64,000 bases of DNA from JANOYY01 sp043720395 (GCA_043720395.1 JAYSSR010000096.1:1-64000), one strand, 5' to 3'. Shown: positions 1 to 8,967, counted from the first letter of the stretch. A program made the numbers and translations. Notes: generated from the letters alone by a model not told the origin.

Positions 1-116
1 CAACCGCGACAAACACAACCCGAGCCCCACCCCAACGCCATCCCCACCGCCAATGTCGCTACATCAACCGCGCGTCCTCAACGACCGCGGCGCTCAACAC
101 CAGTCGTGCTGAGCGG

Positions 117-983
117 TCAGGCAAAGACATTGGTGAGTGTCCCTATTGGATTGATCGTGATGCTCACAACGTCACCCGGGCGCAGGAATCGGGCCGGGTT
201 GAATCCAATCCCGACGCCAGCAGGCGTACCGGTAGCGATGACGTCGCCTGGGAACAACGTGATGCCGGCTGAGATCGTTGCGATGAGCGTTGGAACGTCG
301 AAGATCAAGTCAGCAGTCGAAGCCTTCTGGCGCGGCTCACCGTTGACCGTGCACTCCACAATCGTCGACGCGAGGTCCACCTCGTCGGCGGTGACCACGG
401 TCGGCCCGACCGGACAGAAGGTGTCGAGACCCTTTCCGATGAACCACTGCTTGTGGGTCCGCTGGAGATCGCGGGCGGTCACGTCGTTGACGATCGTGTA
501 GCCCCAAACATGACGCATCGCGTCGTCTGCACTGATGTTGCGACCGCCGGTGCCGATCACCACTGCAAGTTCCGCTTCGTAATCGACCTCGGCAGTCAAC
601 GCCGCATGCAGGTCGACAGGGTCGCCAGGACCGACCACGCAATGCGCAGGCTTCGTGAAGATGATTGGATGCGACGGCACGACATCGCCGGGTGCCGACG
701 TCGAGTCGTACCCACTCGCCGAGAACTCCGCCGCATGCTCCCGGTAGTTCTTGCCGACACACAGGATGTTGCGCGGATACCAACCCAGGGGCTCAAGCAG
801 CGTTGCGTCTGCCAACGGCACGGCGGCGCCGGCGACGACCGTCAGGACGTCGAGCGATCCCTCGAGGATCGAACGCATCGACGTGACCGCGACACCGTCC
901 ACGAAAATCGGTTTGATCTGCTCGCCGTCGATCCGGCCGACCTGCGGCCCGTTCGACGAGAGAAAGCGACACCAACGCGACAC
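117..983 (-). CDS. Fumarylacetoacetate hydrolase (FAH) family protein
   Basis: 288 aa from a GTG start with GGGGAG four bases upstream. The FAH fold is recognisable from YPRNILCVGKNYREHA, the acidic metal-binding stretch VDYEAELAVVIG, and the C-terminal GDVIATGTPAGVGIG signature. Family members cleave C-C bonds of 2-oxo acids or act as decarboxylases or hydratases late in aromatic catabolism; the substrate cannot be read from the sequence. The short N-terminal domain is the usual lid of this family and the length is normal. It is divergent from the GntR gene at 1205, a plausible regulator. Family assignment is firm; the reaction is open. Confidence 0.85.
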   Translation of the reverse strand: MSRWCRFLSSNGPQVGRIDGEQIKPIFVDGVAVTSMRSILEGSLDVLTVVAGAAVPLADATLLEPLGWYPRNILCVGKNYREHAAEFSASGYDSTSAPGDVVPSHPIIFTKPAHCVVGPGDPVDLHAALTAEVDYEAELAVVIGTGGRNISADDAMRHVWGYTIVNDVTARDLQRTHKQWFIGKGLDTFCPVGPTVVTADEVDLASTIVECTVNGEPRQKASTADLIFDVPTLIATISAGITLFPGDVIATGTPAGVGIGFNPARFLRPGDVVSITINPIGTLTNVFA

Positions 984-1204
984 GTAGCTCCCCTAGTACC
1001 AATCGCAACCATTGCGACCAATGTGACGAGTGTCGCAGAGGCTCGGCTCGGGTGTCAATGGTTCGGAATGGAATCGATTGGTTTATATTGGCGCGAACGT
1101 GCGTATTGCCTTCAAAGCCGAATCCACGCTGTCGATAGTGTCAAGGTAAGAATGAGGCGACCAGGACCACGATTGGTCTAACTTGGTTGATTCAAGGGAG
1201 CGAC
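984..1204. promoter_or_regulatory. Divergent intergenic region, FAH / GntR
   Basis: These 221 bases separate the two divergent genes and must hold both promoters. GATTGGTCTAACTTGGTTG at about 1172-1190 contains a TGGT-N3-AC core similar to FadR/GntR half-sites. AAGGGAG at 1194-1200 is a good ribosome binding site for the GntR gene. The operator is only a suggestion. Confidence 0.3.
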
Positions 1205-1849
1205 ATGCGTGCATCGCCAGAACAGACCCGGCAGCTGCTCCTAGCGCTCCTCGAACAGGACGGCACCCGGGCCGGTGAACGCATCCCAACCGAGCGAGAA
1301 CTCGCCGAACGCCTCGATATCTCCCGCGCATCGGTGCGGCGAGTGCTCGGCGGGCTTGAATCCGAAGGGCGAATCATCCGACACGTCGGACGCGGCACGT
1401 TTCTCTCCGACACCCCCGGCGTCCACACCGAACAAACAAGCCCCGCCGACGTCATGGTCGTCCGCCGCCTCATCGAGCCCGCAATCGCACGGCTCCTGGT
1501 CGCATCGGCAACCACCAACGACATCGCCGAGATCGCACGATGCGTCGAACGATCCGAAGCCGCCCGCAGCTTCGAAGACTTCGAACACTGGGACGGGGCC
1601 CTGCACCGAGCGATGATCGCCGCGACGCACAGCCCGCTCGTTGCCAGCATCTACGCCGTGATCGACCATGCCCGCGAGGACCCGCTCTGGGGCACCATGA
1701 AACAACGCTCCTTCAGCGTCGAAACCAGACAAAGCTACGAACGCGACCACCGTCGAATCCTCGAAGCCATCCTCGCCCGAGACCCAGACACTGCCGAAAA
1801 GGCCTTGTTCGACCACATCGACAACGTCACCACCCGACTCCTTCGGTGA
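1205..1849 (+). CDS. GntR family (FadR subfamily) transcriptional regulator
   Basis: 214 aa. The ATG at 1205 is preferred over the in-frame TTG at 1187 because AAGGGAG lies just before it. The N-terminal winged helix shows GERIPTERELAERLDISRAS followed by VRRVLGGLESEGRIIRHVGR, the standard GntR recognition region. The rest is the helical FCD effector domain (LIEPAIARLLV, ALHRAMIAATHSPLV, YERDHRRILEAI, FDHIDNV), whose Asp/His residues usually bind a metal and a carboxylate ligand. Likely controls itself, the divergent FAH gene or the SDR/Rieske genes downstream. Confidence 0.88.
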   Translation: MRASPEQTRQLLLALLEQDGTRAGERIPTERELAERLDISRASVRRVLGGLESEGRIIRHVGRGTFLSDTPGVHTEQTSPADVMVVRRLIEPAIARLLVASATTNDIAEIARCVERSEAARSFEDFEHWDGALHRAMIAATHSPLVASIYAVIDHAREDPLWGTMKQRSFSVETRQSYERDHRRILEAILARDPDTAEKALFDHIDNVTTRLLR

Positions 1850-1972
1850 ACCGCCACGGTCCCGTCGCGCCGCCCAACGACTCGAAAGCATTTCGAATGC
1901 AGATTAGAGTTTGACCGTACGTCGGGTTGTCGGCGAGATGCTGATGGGCCTTGAAAGGAAAGGGATGCGGCA

Positions 1973-2707
1973 ATGAGCGACCTAGAGGGAATGGTGGCGA
2001 TCATCACGGGCGCTGCTCGTGGGCAGGGTGCCGCTGAGGCTGCGCTGCTCGCGGCGCACGGTGCCAAGGTGGTGCTGACCGACGTGTTGGTCGAGCAGGG
2101 TCAGGCGGCGGCCGACGAGATCGGTTTCTCGGCGCTGTTCATTGAGCAGGACGTCTCCTCGACCGATGGCTGGGCGGAGGTCGTGGAGACGACGCTGGCT
2201 GCGTTCGGACGCGTCGACGTGCTCGTCAACAACGCCGCTATCTCGCGTCCGCTGAGACTCGAGGACACCGACCCCGACACGTTCGACCTGCTGTACCGGA
2301 TCAACCAACGCAGCGTCTTCCTCGGGATGCGTGCGGTGGTGCCGTCAATGAAACAGCAGGGCGGTGGGTCGATCATCAACATCTCGTCGGTCGCTGGTTT
2401 GCAGGGCACGAAGAGCCTGTTCGCCTACACGGCGACGAAGTGGGCGGTCCGTGGAATGACGAAATCGGCCGCGCTGGAACTCGCCCGGTACAAGATCCGG
2501 GTCAACACGATCTTCCCGGGTGTCGTCGACACACCGATCAACGATGCCAACCCTGCTGGCATGAACGAGGTACTGGTGAAGACGACGCCGATGCGACGCA
2601 TGGGAGTGCCCGCCGAGATCGCCGAGGCCGTGCTGTTCCTGGCCTCACCGCGTGCGAGCTTCGTGACCGGTGCCGACTTCGCCATCGATGGCGGAATGTC
2701 GATCTGA
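1973..2707 (+). CDS. Short-chain dehydrogenase/reductase (classical SDR)
   Basis: 244 aa, NAD(P)-dependent oxidoreductase. N-terminal cofactor loop ITGAARGQGAAEA (TGxxxGxG), NNAAIS after beta-4, catalytic Ser in INISSVAGL, and YTATK (YxxxK). The C-terminus AIDGGMSI is typical, and an acidic residue after beta-2 (VLTDVLVE) suggests NAD preference. AAAGGAAAGGG precedes the ATG. It sits between a GntR regulator and a Rieske oxygenase gene, so it may dehydrogenate a hydroxylated or cis-diol intermediate. The substrate is unknown. Confidence 0.88.
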   Translation: MSDLEGMVAIITGAARGQGAAEAALLAAHGAKVVLTDVLVEQGQAAADEIGFSALFIEQDVSSTDGWAEVVETTLAAFGRVDVLVNNAAISRPLRLEDTDPDTFDLLYRINQRSVFLGMRAVVPSMKQQGGGSIINISSVAGLQGTKSLFAYTATKWAVRGMTKSAALELARYKIRVNTIFPGVVDTPINDANPAGMNEVLVKTTPMRRMGVPAEIAEAVLFLASPRASFVTGADFAIDGGMSI

Positions 2708-2954
2708 TGGCCGAAGCGCGCGCCGGCCTCGCCGTCGTCACCGGCGTCGACCTACCGGTTGACGTGGGCTACGCCGCGACCTGAGTACAGACCAGCGCGG
2801 AGGAAAGGTTGTACCTACCTCCACCTTGATTTCCGAATTTCGCTTAGAATACAGTGGCGTTCATGCACGCTGGCCTTGGCCCTGTCTTCCAGAATCGTGT
2901 CGGCCGCGTCGTGAGCAAATCGTCGTCGGCACCGCTTGGGTCGAGGAGCCGATC

Positions 2955-4112
2955 GTGAGGCACGAGCGTCAGGTGCAACTGCTCGAACGCGTCCTTGACG
3001 CAGGTCCGAATCTCGTCGGGCTGCACGGCCCGACGAGCATGCTCAACGACGCCGCGGCATACACGGACCCCGCCCGCTTCCAGCAGGAGATGGACGTGCT
3101 CTTTCGCGGGTGGCCGGTCCTGTTCGCGCTCTCGTGTGAATTGCGCGATCCAGGGGACTACCGGGCGGCGACGATCGCCGGCGTTCCGATCGTCGTGATC
3201 CGACAACCAGACGGCGGAGTGGTTGCGCTGCTGAACACGTGTCGGCACCGTGGCGCAGCGCTCGTCGATTCCGGGTGCGCGAATGCTCGGTCGTCCTTAT
3301 CGTGCCCGTACCACGCCTGGACGTACGACCTCGACGGGACCCTTCGGGGCCGTCCCGGATCGGCCGGTGCGTTCGACGACGTCGATGCCAATTGCGACCT
3401 GATTGCAATGCCCGTCGCCGAGCGTCACGGATTGATCTTCGTGCGTCTCGGTGGTGGCGAGCCGATCGACGTGGACGCGCATCTTGCCGGGGCTGAGGGC
3501 GATCTCGGTTCCTACGGTATCGGCGACTACGTCCACATCGAGACCCGCACCTCAACGTGGCCGTTCAACTGGAAGCTCGTGCTCGACACCTTCTGCGAGT
3601 CGTACCACATCCGCACCCTGCACAAGACCACACTCGCCCCGACGTTCGATTCCAACACCGAGATCTTCGAGCCATTCGGCCCTCACATGCTCGGCATCGG
3701 ACTGCGCAAGGACACCATCGACATCACCACCCGCCCACGCGAGGACTGGTCCCTCCTGGAGCGCAGCACCACCCAGTACTTCCTCGTCCCCGGCGCGCTC
3801 GTCGTCCACCAGGTCGACCACATCGAGGTATGGCGCCTTCAACCAATCGATGTGCGCACCACCGAGGCGGTCGTGTCGATCTTCGCGCCGGTCGAGCCCC
3901 ACAGCGATCGATCGCGGAACTACTTCGTCAAGAACCTCGATCTGCTCCTCGGCGTTACGGCGAACGAAGACTTCGTGATGATGGCGAAGATCCAGCAGAA
4001 CCTCGAGAGCGGCCTTATGAGACAGGTTGTCTACGGGCGCAACGAGGCCCCACTCGTCCACCTCCACCAGTCGATCAACCGAGCACTGGCCGACGCTGCG
4101 CCGACACGATGA
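2955..4112 (+). CDS. Rieske non-heme iron oxygenase, alpha subunit
   Basis: 385 aa. The GTG at 2955 follows GAGGAG at good spacing; the open frame extends to 2826 but that extension has no family features. The Rieske cluster ligands are C96, H98, C117 and H120 (TCRHRGAAL and CPYHAW). The mononuclear iron site shows H218 and H223 in CESYHIRTLH. The enzyme would use O2 and electrons from a reductase and ferredoxin to hydroxylate or demethylate a substrate. No reductase or ferredoxin gene is adjacent, so electron partners must be elsewhere. The substrate is not predictable; the family assignment is firm. Confidence 0.9.
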   Translation: MRHERQVQLLERVLDAGPNLVGLHGPTSMLNDAAAYTDPARFQQEMDVLFRGWPVLFALSCELRDPGDYRAATIAGVPIVVIRQPDGGVVALLNTCRHRGAALVDSGCANARSSLSCPYHAWTYDLDGTLRGRPGSAGAFDDVDANCDLIAMPVAERHGLIFVRLGGGEPIDVDAHLAGAEGDLGSYGIGDYVHIETRTSTWPFNWKLVLDTFCESYHIRTLHKTTLAPTFDSNTEIFEPFGPHMLGIGLRKDTIDITTRPREDWSLLERSTTQYFLVPGALVVHQVDHIEVWRLQPIDVRTTEAVVSIFAPVEPHSDRSRNYFVKNLDLLLGVTANEDFVMMAKIQQNLESGLMRQVVYGRNEAPLVHLHQSINRALADAAPTR

Positions 4113-4140
4113 CGGCGGCGAACCGCCAGCGGAGAATGTC

Positions 4141-5010
4141 GTGAGCGAATCACGCATCGCCGTAGTGACAGGCGCCAACTCCGGCTTCGGTTATGCAACT
4201 GCACTGCGCCTCGCTCGCGACGGGTTCCAGGTGTTCGCTGGTGTTCGCGAGCATGCCAAGGCCGACAAGCTTGTGGTCGCAGCCAAAGGCCTGTCCCTCG
4301 ATGTGGTCAGCCTGGACGTTACGAGCGACGCTTCGGTGTCCGCAGCGTTTGCGTCCATCGACGCCCACGGACCAATCGATGCCCTGATCAACAACGCAGG
4401 GATCAGTGCCGGCGGGCCGTTCGAGCTGACTCCCGACGACGAGAACCGGTTGATGTTCGAAACGAACTACTTCGGTGCGCTGCGCTGCATCCGCGCCGTC
4501 CTACCAGCGATGCGTGCTCGCGGCAGCGGTAGCATCGTCAACATCACCAGCCTCAGCGCGCTGTTCGCCTGGCCGAACCAGGCGTGCTACTCCGCATCGA
4601 AGTCGGCGCTTGAAGCCTTCAGCGGCGCGCTCGCCCATGAGGTCCGCCGATTCGGGGTCCGTGTCGTGACCGTGCAACCCGGAGCGATCCGAACAGAGAT
4701 CGTCGAGAACAGCGCAGAACGCAACCACTTCGACCGCACATCGCCCTACATCGATGTGATGCGACGCAACGGCAAGCTCATCGCCGCCGGATTCCGTGCC
4801 GGTGCCACACCGACGGATGTCGCCGACACCGTCCTTGCTGCTCTCGACCCCAAAGGGTCCCGGGCGCAGCACCCCGTTGGCGACGACGCCCTCGCCATCT
4901 TCAACCGTCGCAGCAACGTCTCACTCGACGAGTTCGTCGCCCTCGGCAACAACTTATCCGACGAGGAGTACAGCGCCTGGTTCGCCGTCAACTTCGGAAT
5001 TACGCTCTGA
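4141..5010 (+). CDS. Short-chain dehydrogenase/reductase
   Basis: 289 aa from the GTG at 4141, 28 bases after the Rieske stop; the frame is open farther upstream but family similarity begins at SESRIAVVTG. Motifs: TGANSGFGYATAL cofactor loop, LINNAGIS, SIVNITSLSAL, and YSASKSALEAF as catalytic YxxxK. The longer C-terminus (about 40 aa beyond the usual SDR end) resembles the retinol-dehydrogenase-like or FAS1N-like classical SDRs. It is probably co-transcribed with the Rieske oxygenase. The substrate is unknown. Confidence 0.85.
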   Translation: MSESRIAVVTGANSGFGYATALRLARDGFQVFAGVREHAKADKLVVAAKGLSLDVVSLDVTSDASVSAAFASIDAHGPIDALINNAGISAGGPFELTPDDENRLMFETNYFGALRCIRAVLPAMRARGSGSIVNITSLSALFAWPNQACYSASKSALEAFSGALAHEVRRFGVRVVTVQPGAIRTEIVENSAERNHFDRTSPYIDVMRRNGKLIAAGFRAGATPTDVADTVLAALDPKGSRAQHPVGDDALAIFNRRSNVSLDEFVALGNNLSDEEYSAWFAVNFGITL

Positions 5011-5037
5011 CCACCTTCAGTACCTTGGGCGCATGCA

Positions 5038-5424
5038 TCAGTCGCTTGTGCTTCGCGATGAGTACGTCCTTCCGGGTTTGTTGGTCGTACGAATGGCACG
5101 CTTATCGCCGATGGCCGCGAACTCGTCGAGGACGGCTTTCCTCTCTTCTGCCGACGCTCGATGTTCCGCATTGTCTGTGGTTTTGGCGTCCCCCACTTCG
5201 GCGTTGTTGATCGGGTGCGAGCGCACTTCCGGGGTCCGATCGACTGGCTTTCGGTAGGAGATGACGAAGAACCGCCGCTCCGGGCCCGTGTTACTCGACG
5301 CGATGCAAACCGGGTTTGGGTGCAGTTCGATCTGAGTTACCTGTTCGCGAATGCGCCGAGCAGTTCTGTCGATGTATAGGTTTACGACACGGCAGCGCTG
5401 CTCAGTTCTATGGCACCCTGACAC
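5038..5424 (-). CDS. Hypothetical protein, doubtful
   Basis: A 128-aa minus-strand frame, polar and charged (for example AEERKAVLDEFAAIGDKRA), that I do not recognise. The true start may be internal. A competing plus-strand frame at 5161-5379 also lacks a recognisable product. The stretch between the SDR stop and the gene remnants may be non-coding or part of the decayed block that follows. Included so the roughly 400-base gap is described. Confidence 0.2.
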   Translation of the reverse strand: MSGCHRTEQRCRVVNLYIDRTARRIREQVTQIELHPNPVCIASSNTGPERRFFVISYRKPVDRTPEVRSHPINNAEVGDAKTTDNAEHRASAEERKAVLDEFAAIGDKRAIRTTNKPGRTYSSRSTSD

Positions 5425-5445
5425 CGTGGCAACGGAACACGCCGA

Positions 5446-5580
5446 TTACGTGCTCGAATCGAGCGTTGCGACATCGGACTTCAGGCCGCCGAACGCGTGC
5501 TCGACGGCCTCTCGCCACAGGTTGTCCTTGGAGCCGAAGTACTACAGGATCAGCGGATGTCTGACGGAGGCAAGGCTTGT
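5446..5580 (-). pseudogene. TetR-type regulator remnant (HTH fragment)
   Basis: On the minus strand, conceptual translation gives SLASVRHPLIL, a TAG stop at 5544-5542, then YFGSKDNLWREAVEHAFGG, ending at TAA 5448-5446. The YFGSKDNLWREAV block is the classical end of a TetR HTH (helix 3 and start of helix 4). Everything before the recognition helix and the whole ligand-binding domain are missing, and the stop sits where an aromatic or Arg residue is usual. The fragment abuts the truncated dehydrogenase fragment at about 5580, as if a deletion joined two genes. Confidence 0.6.
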
Positions 5581-5836
5581 GGACCGCTTGCACGCAGTCG
5601 AGCACCGATTCGAGGGGCGAGTGCTCACGGCATTCGTCGAACAGACCAATGGAGCGGTCTCCGAGGGTCTCGCGCAACTCCGATACCAACGAGGTCTTCT
5701 TCGACAGTGTTCCCGACACGATGACGAAGAGCCTCGTCGCACCGAGCCGGTCCGGCTCAAGCGCCACCGCTTCGGTGGCCGGAACGCCCCAGACGATTTT
5801 GTCCATTCGGGGGAACGAGTGCGACCCGGACGCCAT
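5580..5836 (-). pseudogene. Iron-containing alcohol dehydrogenase / maleylacetate reductase, N-terminal fragment
   Basis: From ATG 5836, reading MDKIVWGVPATEAVA, LGATRLFVIVSGTLSKK, GLFDECREHSPLESV, it matches the first about 80 residues of maleylacetate-reductase-like Fe-ADHs (nucleotide-binding domain). The family is normally about 350 aa; homology stops at about 5580, before the GGGS dinucleotide motif and all metal ligands. AAGGAAG lies just upstream and the gene follows the carboxymuconolactone-decarboxylase-like gene within 20 bases, so the two were once an operon. It cannot encode an active enzyme. Confidence 0.6.
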
Positions 5837-5847
5837 CTGCACTTCCT

Positions 5848-6433
5848 TCACTGCGGCTCCCAGGCCGGGGTGGCGAGTGGTGGCAGCGCGACCTCGAAGG
5901 CGTACAGCGTGAACGACACCATGCAGTAGAACCCCACCAGCGCCACCAGTTCCACAGTGGCCGGCCAACCGAAGGATTGTGCGGCTTGGTGTCGATGGGC
6001 CTGCGTCAGCCTGCCGGTTTCGCGCAGCCCTATGGCCACCTCGTGGACGAGCCGCTGCTGCGGGGTCGCGAACGGCGGGTCGATTCCGTCTCGCAAGGCA
6101 TGAACGACGCTCTCGGCGACGCCTTCGCGCAGGGCAGTCTGTGCGTGCGCCCAGAACTCGAACTCGGCCTTCCAGCGGACGCCGACCGTCAGGATGGCGA
6201 TCTCTTCGCAGGTCGCCCGGAAGCACTGATCGGAGTCGCAGGATCTCACCCATCTCCGCCGCGCTCCGTCCGAATGTCGGCAGGTGCAGCCACGGGTCGA
6301 AGGGTCCGGGCAGCGACTGCGGCGCGGCGGAGATGCTCGCTTTGCGGGGACCCTCGACGATGTAACGCCACAGGCTTTGTTGGTTCTCGTCGAGGTCGTC
6401 CGGTCCGAGGACCGGCAGGGTCGAATTGTCCAT
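5848..6433 (-). pseudogene. Carboxymuconolactone decarboxylase (CMD) family, frameshifted
   Basis: The N-terminal part (MDNSTLPVLGPDDL to GEILRLRSVLPGDLR) and the C-terminal part (EIAILTVGVRWKAEFEFWAH to ATPAWEPQ) lie in different frames. They join perfectly if one extra base near 6205 is removed, giving about 194 aa of normal length for the AhpD/CMD fold (helical EFEFWAHA region conserved). CMD proteins act in protocatechuate-type pathways or as peroxidase-like proteins. A real frameshift or a sequencing error cannot be told apart here, but the neighbours are also broken, which favours real decay. Confidence 0.7.
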
Positions 6434-6463
6434 ATGTCAGGGTCCCTTTTGGTGGCTGTCGGA

Positions 6464-7279
6464 TCAAATACGAACGATGCGCTCCGCGGTTTGGCAGAAC
6501 ATTTGGTCTTGTTCGGCCGGGGAGTAATCGTCGACGGCTCGGCGATACGTACGAAAGAGCTTGGGAAGGGTCACAAAGAGACGCTCGACGTGGAAGTTGC
6601 TGCCGAACATCGAGCGATCTGGGCCGAAGGTTTCCACGCATTCCCGGATCCAATTCCGCATCGTTATCGCGTAGAAGTTGGGGGGCGCCGCGCTCGAAAG
6701 ACCGGAGATCTTCAGGCCCACATTTGGCGCGGCGGCGAGTTTGCGCAGCGCCGTGCGCCACGCGGCCTGATAGTCGTCGAGTTTGGATACCACGGGAATG
6801 CCGGCGTGACCGAGGATCAACTGGTGGTCGGGAAACTTCTGTGCGACCTGCAGCGTCAGCGCGTCTAGGGCGGCAAGGTTGAGTTCGATGACGCCTTCAC
6901 TGGCTGGTGGGTAATCGGTTCCGAAGACGATGTGGTCGGCGCTCGTGAGCGCGAGGACCGGCGCAAGGTTCGCTTCGAACCCGGCGATCGCCGTGTCGAA
7001 GTAGAGGCGTGCGAGCTGCTCACGCACGCCGGCCGGATTCAGGCCCTCCGGATGCGGCAACCAGTCCAACGTGCCGATCGATGGCAGTCTCGGCACCAGC
7101 GCAGGCAGTGCGCCGCCCGCGTGACTCAGAATGAACGTGATGTCGGGGAATCGTTCGAGCACACCGGCGTAGAGCATGTCCGTGGCGCTGCGGCACGTGT
7201 CGAACGGGAACTCGATGCGGACGATCACCGTCCACTGGAGCCACGGCTCAGCATCGTGCGCCCCGACCGAGCATTGCAC
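6464..7279 (-). pseudogene. Chimeric amidohydrolase-2 remnant (two C-terminal halves joined)
   Basis: 271 aa without an internal stop. Residues about 20-128 (EFPFDTCRSATDMLYAGVLE, FILSHAGGALPALVPRL, IVFGTDYPPASE) are the C-terminal part of an ACMSD-like amidohydrolase. Residues about 132-271 (LILGHAGIP, AAPNVGLKISGL, DRSMFGSNFHVERL, AERIVRI) are the C-terminal part of a different, PDC-hydrolase-like amidohydrolase. Both lack the N-terminal barrel strands with the HxH metal motif. The natural explanation is a deletion between two neighbouring paralogues, with the junction near 6885. Probably inactive, although the frame is intact. Confidence 0.6.
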
Positions 7280-7566
7280 CTTTGAACAGATCTATCAAGA
7301 AATCAGTAGCAATCTGTTTGTTTCACTCTCTCGTAGGACGGAAATCGCCACGGTGCCCCCGACTCTGGTCTGCGCGGCGTCTCGCGAAATCGTTGGCCCG
7401 GCGGGCTGTCGTGGTGCTGTCGGCAGAGGGCCTCCCTTCGACTCGCGTTGATCGGAGCGGAGTAGCGGGGACGCGGTATCGATGCTGCGCATTTACGAAG
7501 ACCTCCGCCGCGAACGCACCGCCAGGATCGCCCGTCCAGAACACGTGTTTGTACGAAGTCCGCGGG

Positions 7567-8916
7567 TCAGGCCTTTACGGCGACGTAGCGACGCTGTGGG
7601 TCTGTGGGGCCGGACCCAATCTGGAACACAAGCCCAAGTTCAACCAAGCGCGTCATGCGGGTGCGGGTGGTCCGGGCCGAGCGCCCCAAGAACTCGGTCA
7701 GTTCGCGCGTCGAAAGCCCGGAAGTTCCGGCTGTCGTCAGCGCCGCGAGCAATCGGTTCTCATCCTCGCTGAGCACCGGATTGCCCGCCTCGCCCGACCA
7801 TAACGTCACGCGAAACCGGCCACCAAGTTCTTCAAACAACGGAAGCGGCAAGCCCGCCAAGCGTAGAGCGTCGAGCATCCTCCCGATCCCAGTTCCCCAC
7901 TGCTCGATGTAGCCGATTTCTTTAAACACTCGGCCTATGACCCGGTTGCGCAGCCGTGACACACCCGTTGACATGTCCTCCACCGTCATGCCGGCCGCGA
8001 GAAGCCCCGGGTTCTCGATCTCAAGACGATCATCGAACATCGCTACCCGGATCGGCCCACCGCGCTGGCTGTAGTCGGCGTGGACGACAGCGTTCACGAG
8101 TGCCTCCCGCACCGCGATCACCGGAACTGGCCGCACCACAACGTTCGCCAGATCATTGATGACGATCGCTCGAGCAGAATTTCGATCGACGAACGAAAGC
8201 GCGTCACGAACCATTCGTGGCAGCGATGAACCTGCGAGATCGATCGTGTCGGCGATAGTTGACCTCGTCGGCCCTGCAAACCGGGCGCAGCGAATCGACG
8301 CATCCGGAAAAGCGACCCGGTCGCGTCCGAAGAGCACCAGGCCACCAACCGTCGGGACTACTTTGCCCTGATGCCTGGCTGATAGGCCGAGCACACCCAG
8401 GTCTTCCCGACGAATCCTTCTCACAGCCGCAAATTCCGAAGCGAGCGCGACGAGATCAATTTGATCGAGCGATTCGGTCGGAAATGCGGTCTCGTCGAAC
8501 GCCTCGAATCGACATGACCTGCGCATCTCTTCGATCAACTCTGGGTCAGCCTTGCGATTCGAAGCCCCCAATCGCACATAGACCTCGCCGTCGGCGATCA
8601 GTCGATGCGGCCGCGATGGGCTGAGGTGTACCTGAACGACGACAAGCTGCGTCGACCGCCATGGCACAATGTCGATCTCAGGGACCAGCCGCGGCGCTAC
8701 TCGATCGCTGATCATGTTGACGAGACGCGACTCAAGCGCAACCGGATCCGCTACCCCGTGAATCGTGCGGTCGTCGTCCACTCCGAAGACCAACACACCT
8801 CCTGCACTATTCGCAAACGCTGTAAGTGCCCGCATGACCGGACCCGGCGACGAAAGGTCCCGTTTGTACTCAAGGCGCTTTCCTTCCGGACGAGTGAGGA
8901 GATCCTGGATATCCAT
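7567..8916 (-). CDS. AlbA_2 / RecG-like HATPase domain transcriptional regulator
   Basis: 449 aa from ATG 8916 (MDIQDLLTRPEGKRLEYKRD); the upstream in-frame extension lies in the operator palindrome and is unlikely to be translated. The N-terminal AlbA_2 (Schlafen-like) domain has ESxxLEFK-like EGKRLEYKRD and FANSAGGVLVFGVDDD. The middle holds the HATPase_c_4 type block AVREALVNAVVHADYSQRGG and EIENPGLLAAGMT, then GYIEQWGTGIGRM. The last about 75 aa form a winged helix (LSTRELTEFLGRSARTTRTR). Such proteins are putative ATP-binding regulators, sometimes linked to stress or phage defence. The perfect inverted repeat upstream suggests self-control. Confidence 0.8.
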   Translation of the reverse strand: MDIQDLLTRPEGKRLEYKRDLSSPGPVMRALTAFANSAGGVLVFGVDDDRTIHGVADPVALESRLVNMISDRVAPRLVPEIDIVPWRSTQLVVVQVHLSPSRPHRLIADGEVYVRLGASNRKADPELIEEMRRSCRFEAFDETAFPTESLDQIDLVALASEFAAVRRIRREDLGVLGLSARHQGKVVPTVGGLVLFGRDRVAFPDASIRCARFAGPTRSTIADTIDLAGSSLPRMVRDALSFVDRNSARAIVINDLANVVVRPVPVIAVREALVNAVVHADYSQRGGPIRVAMFDDRLEIENPGLLAAGMTVEDMSTGVSRLRNRVIGRVFKEIGYIEQWGTGIGRMLDALRLAGLPLPLFEELGGRFRVTLWSGEAGNPVLSEDENRLLAALTTAGTSGLSTRELTEFLGRSARTTRTRMTRLVELGLVFQIGSGPTDPQRRYVAVKA

Positions 8917-8925
8917 TACTATGCA

Positions 8926-8967
8926 ATCTACTCTGCAAACTCGGCAACGAAAACTTGCAGAGTAGAT
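8926..8967. promoter_or_regulatory. Perfect 13-bp inverted repeat, putative operator
   Basis: ATCTACTCTGCAA at 8926-8938 and its exact complement TTGCAGAGTAGAT at 8955-8967, separated by 16 bases. It ends 10 bases before the ATG of the AlbA_2/HATPase gene. A 29-bp centre-to-centre spacing puts the arms on about the same face of the helix, as expected for a dimeric repressor site. Autoregulation by the downstream winged-helix protein is inferred. Confidence 0.6.

Noticed and set aside
1..116. End of a gene at the window edge
   Set aside because: The three plus-strand frames give only short Pro/Thr/Arg-rich readings without any recognised C-terminus.
2826..2954. Upstream extension of the Rieske gene
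   Set aside because: The 43 extra codons have no match to the family, while GTG 2955 has a good ribosome binding site.
5161..5379. Plus-strand frame of 72 codons after the second SDR gene
   Set aside because: No ribosome binding site and no relatives recognised; the minus-strand alternative is equally weak.
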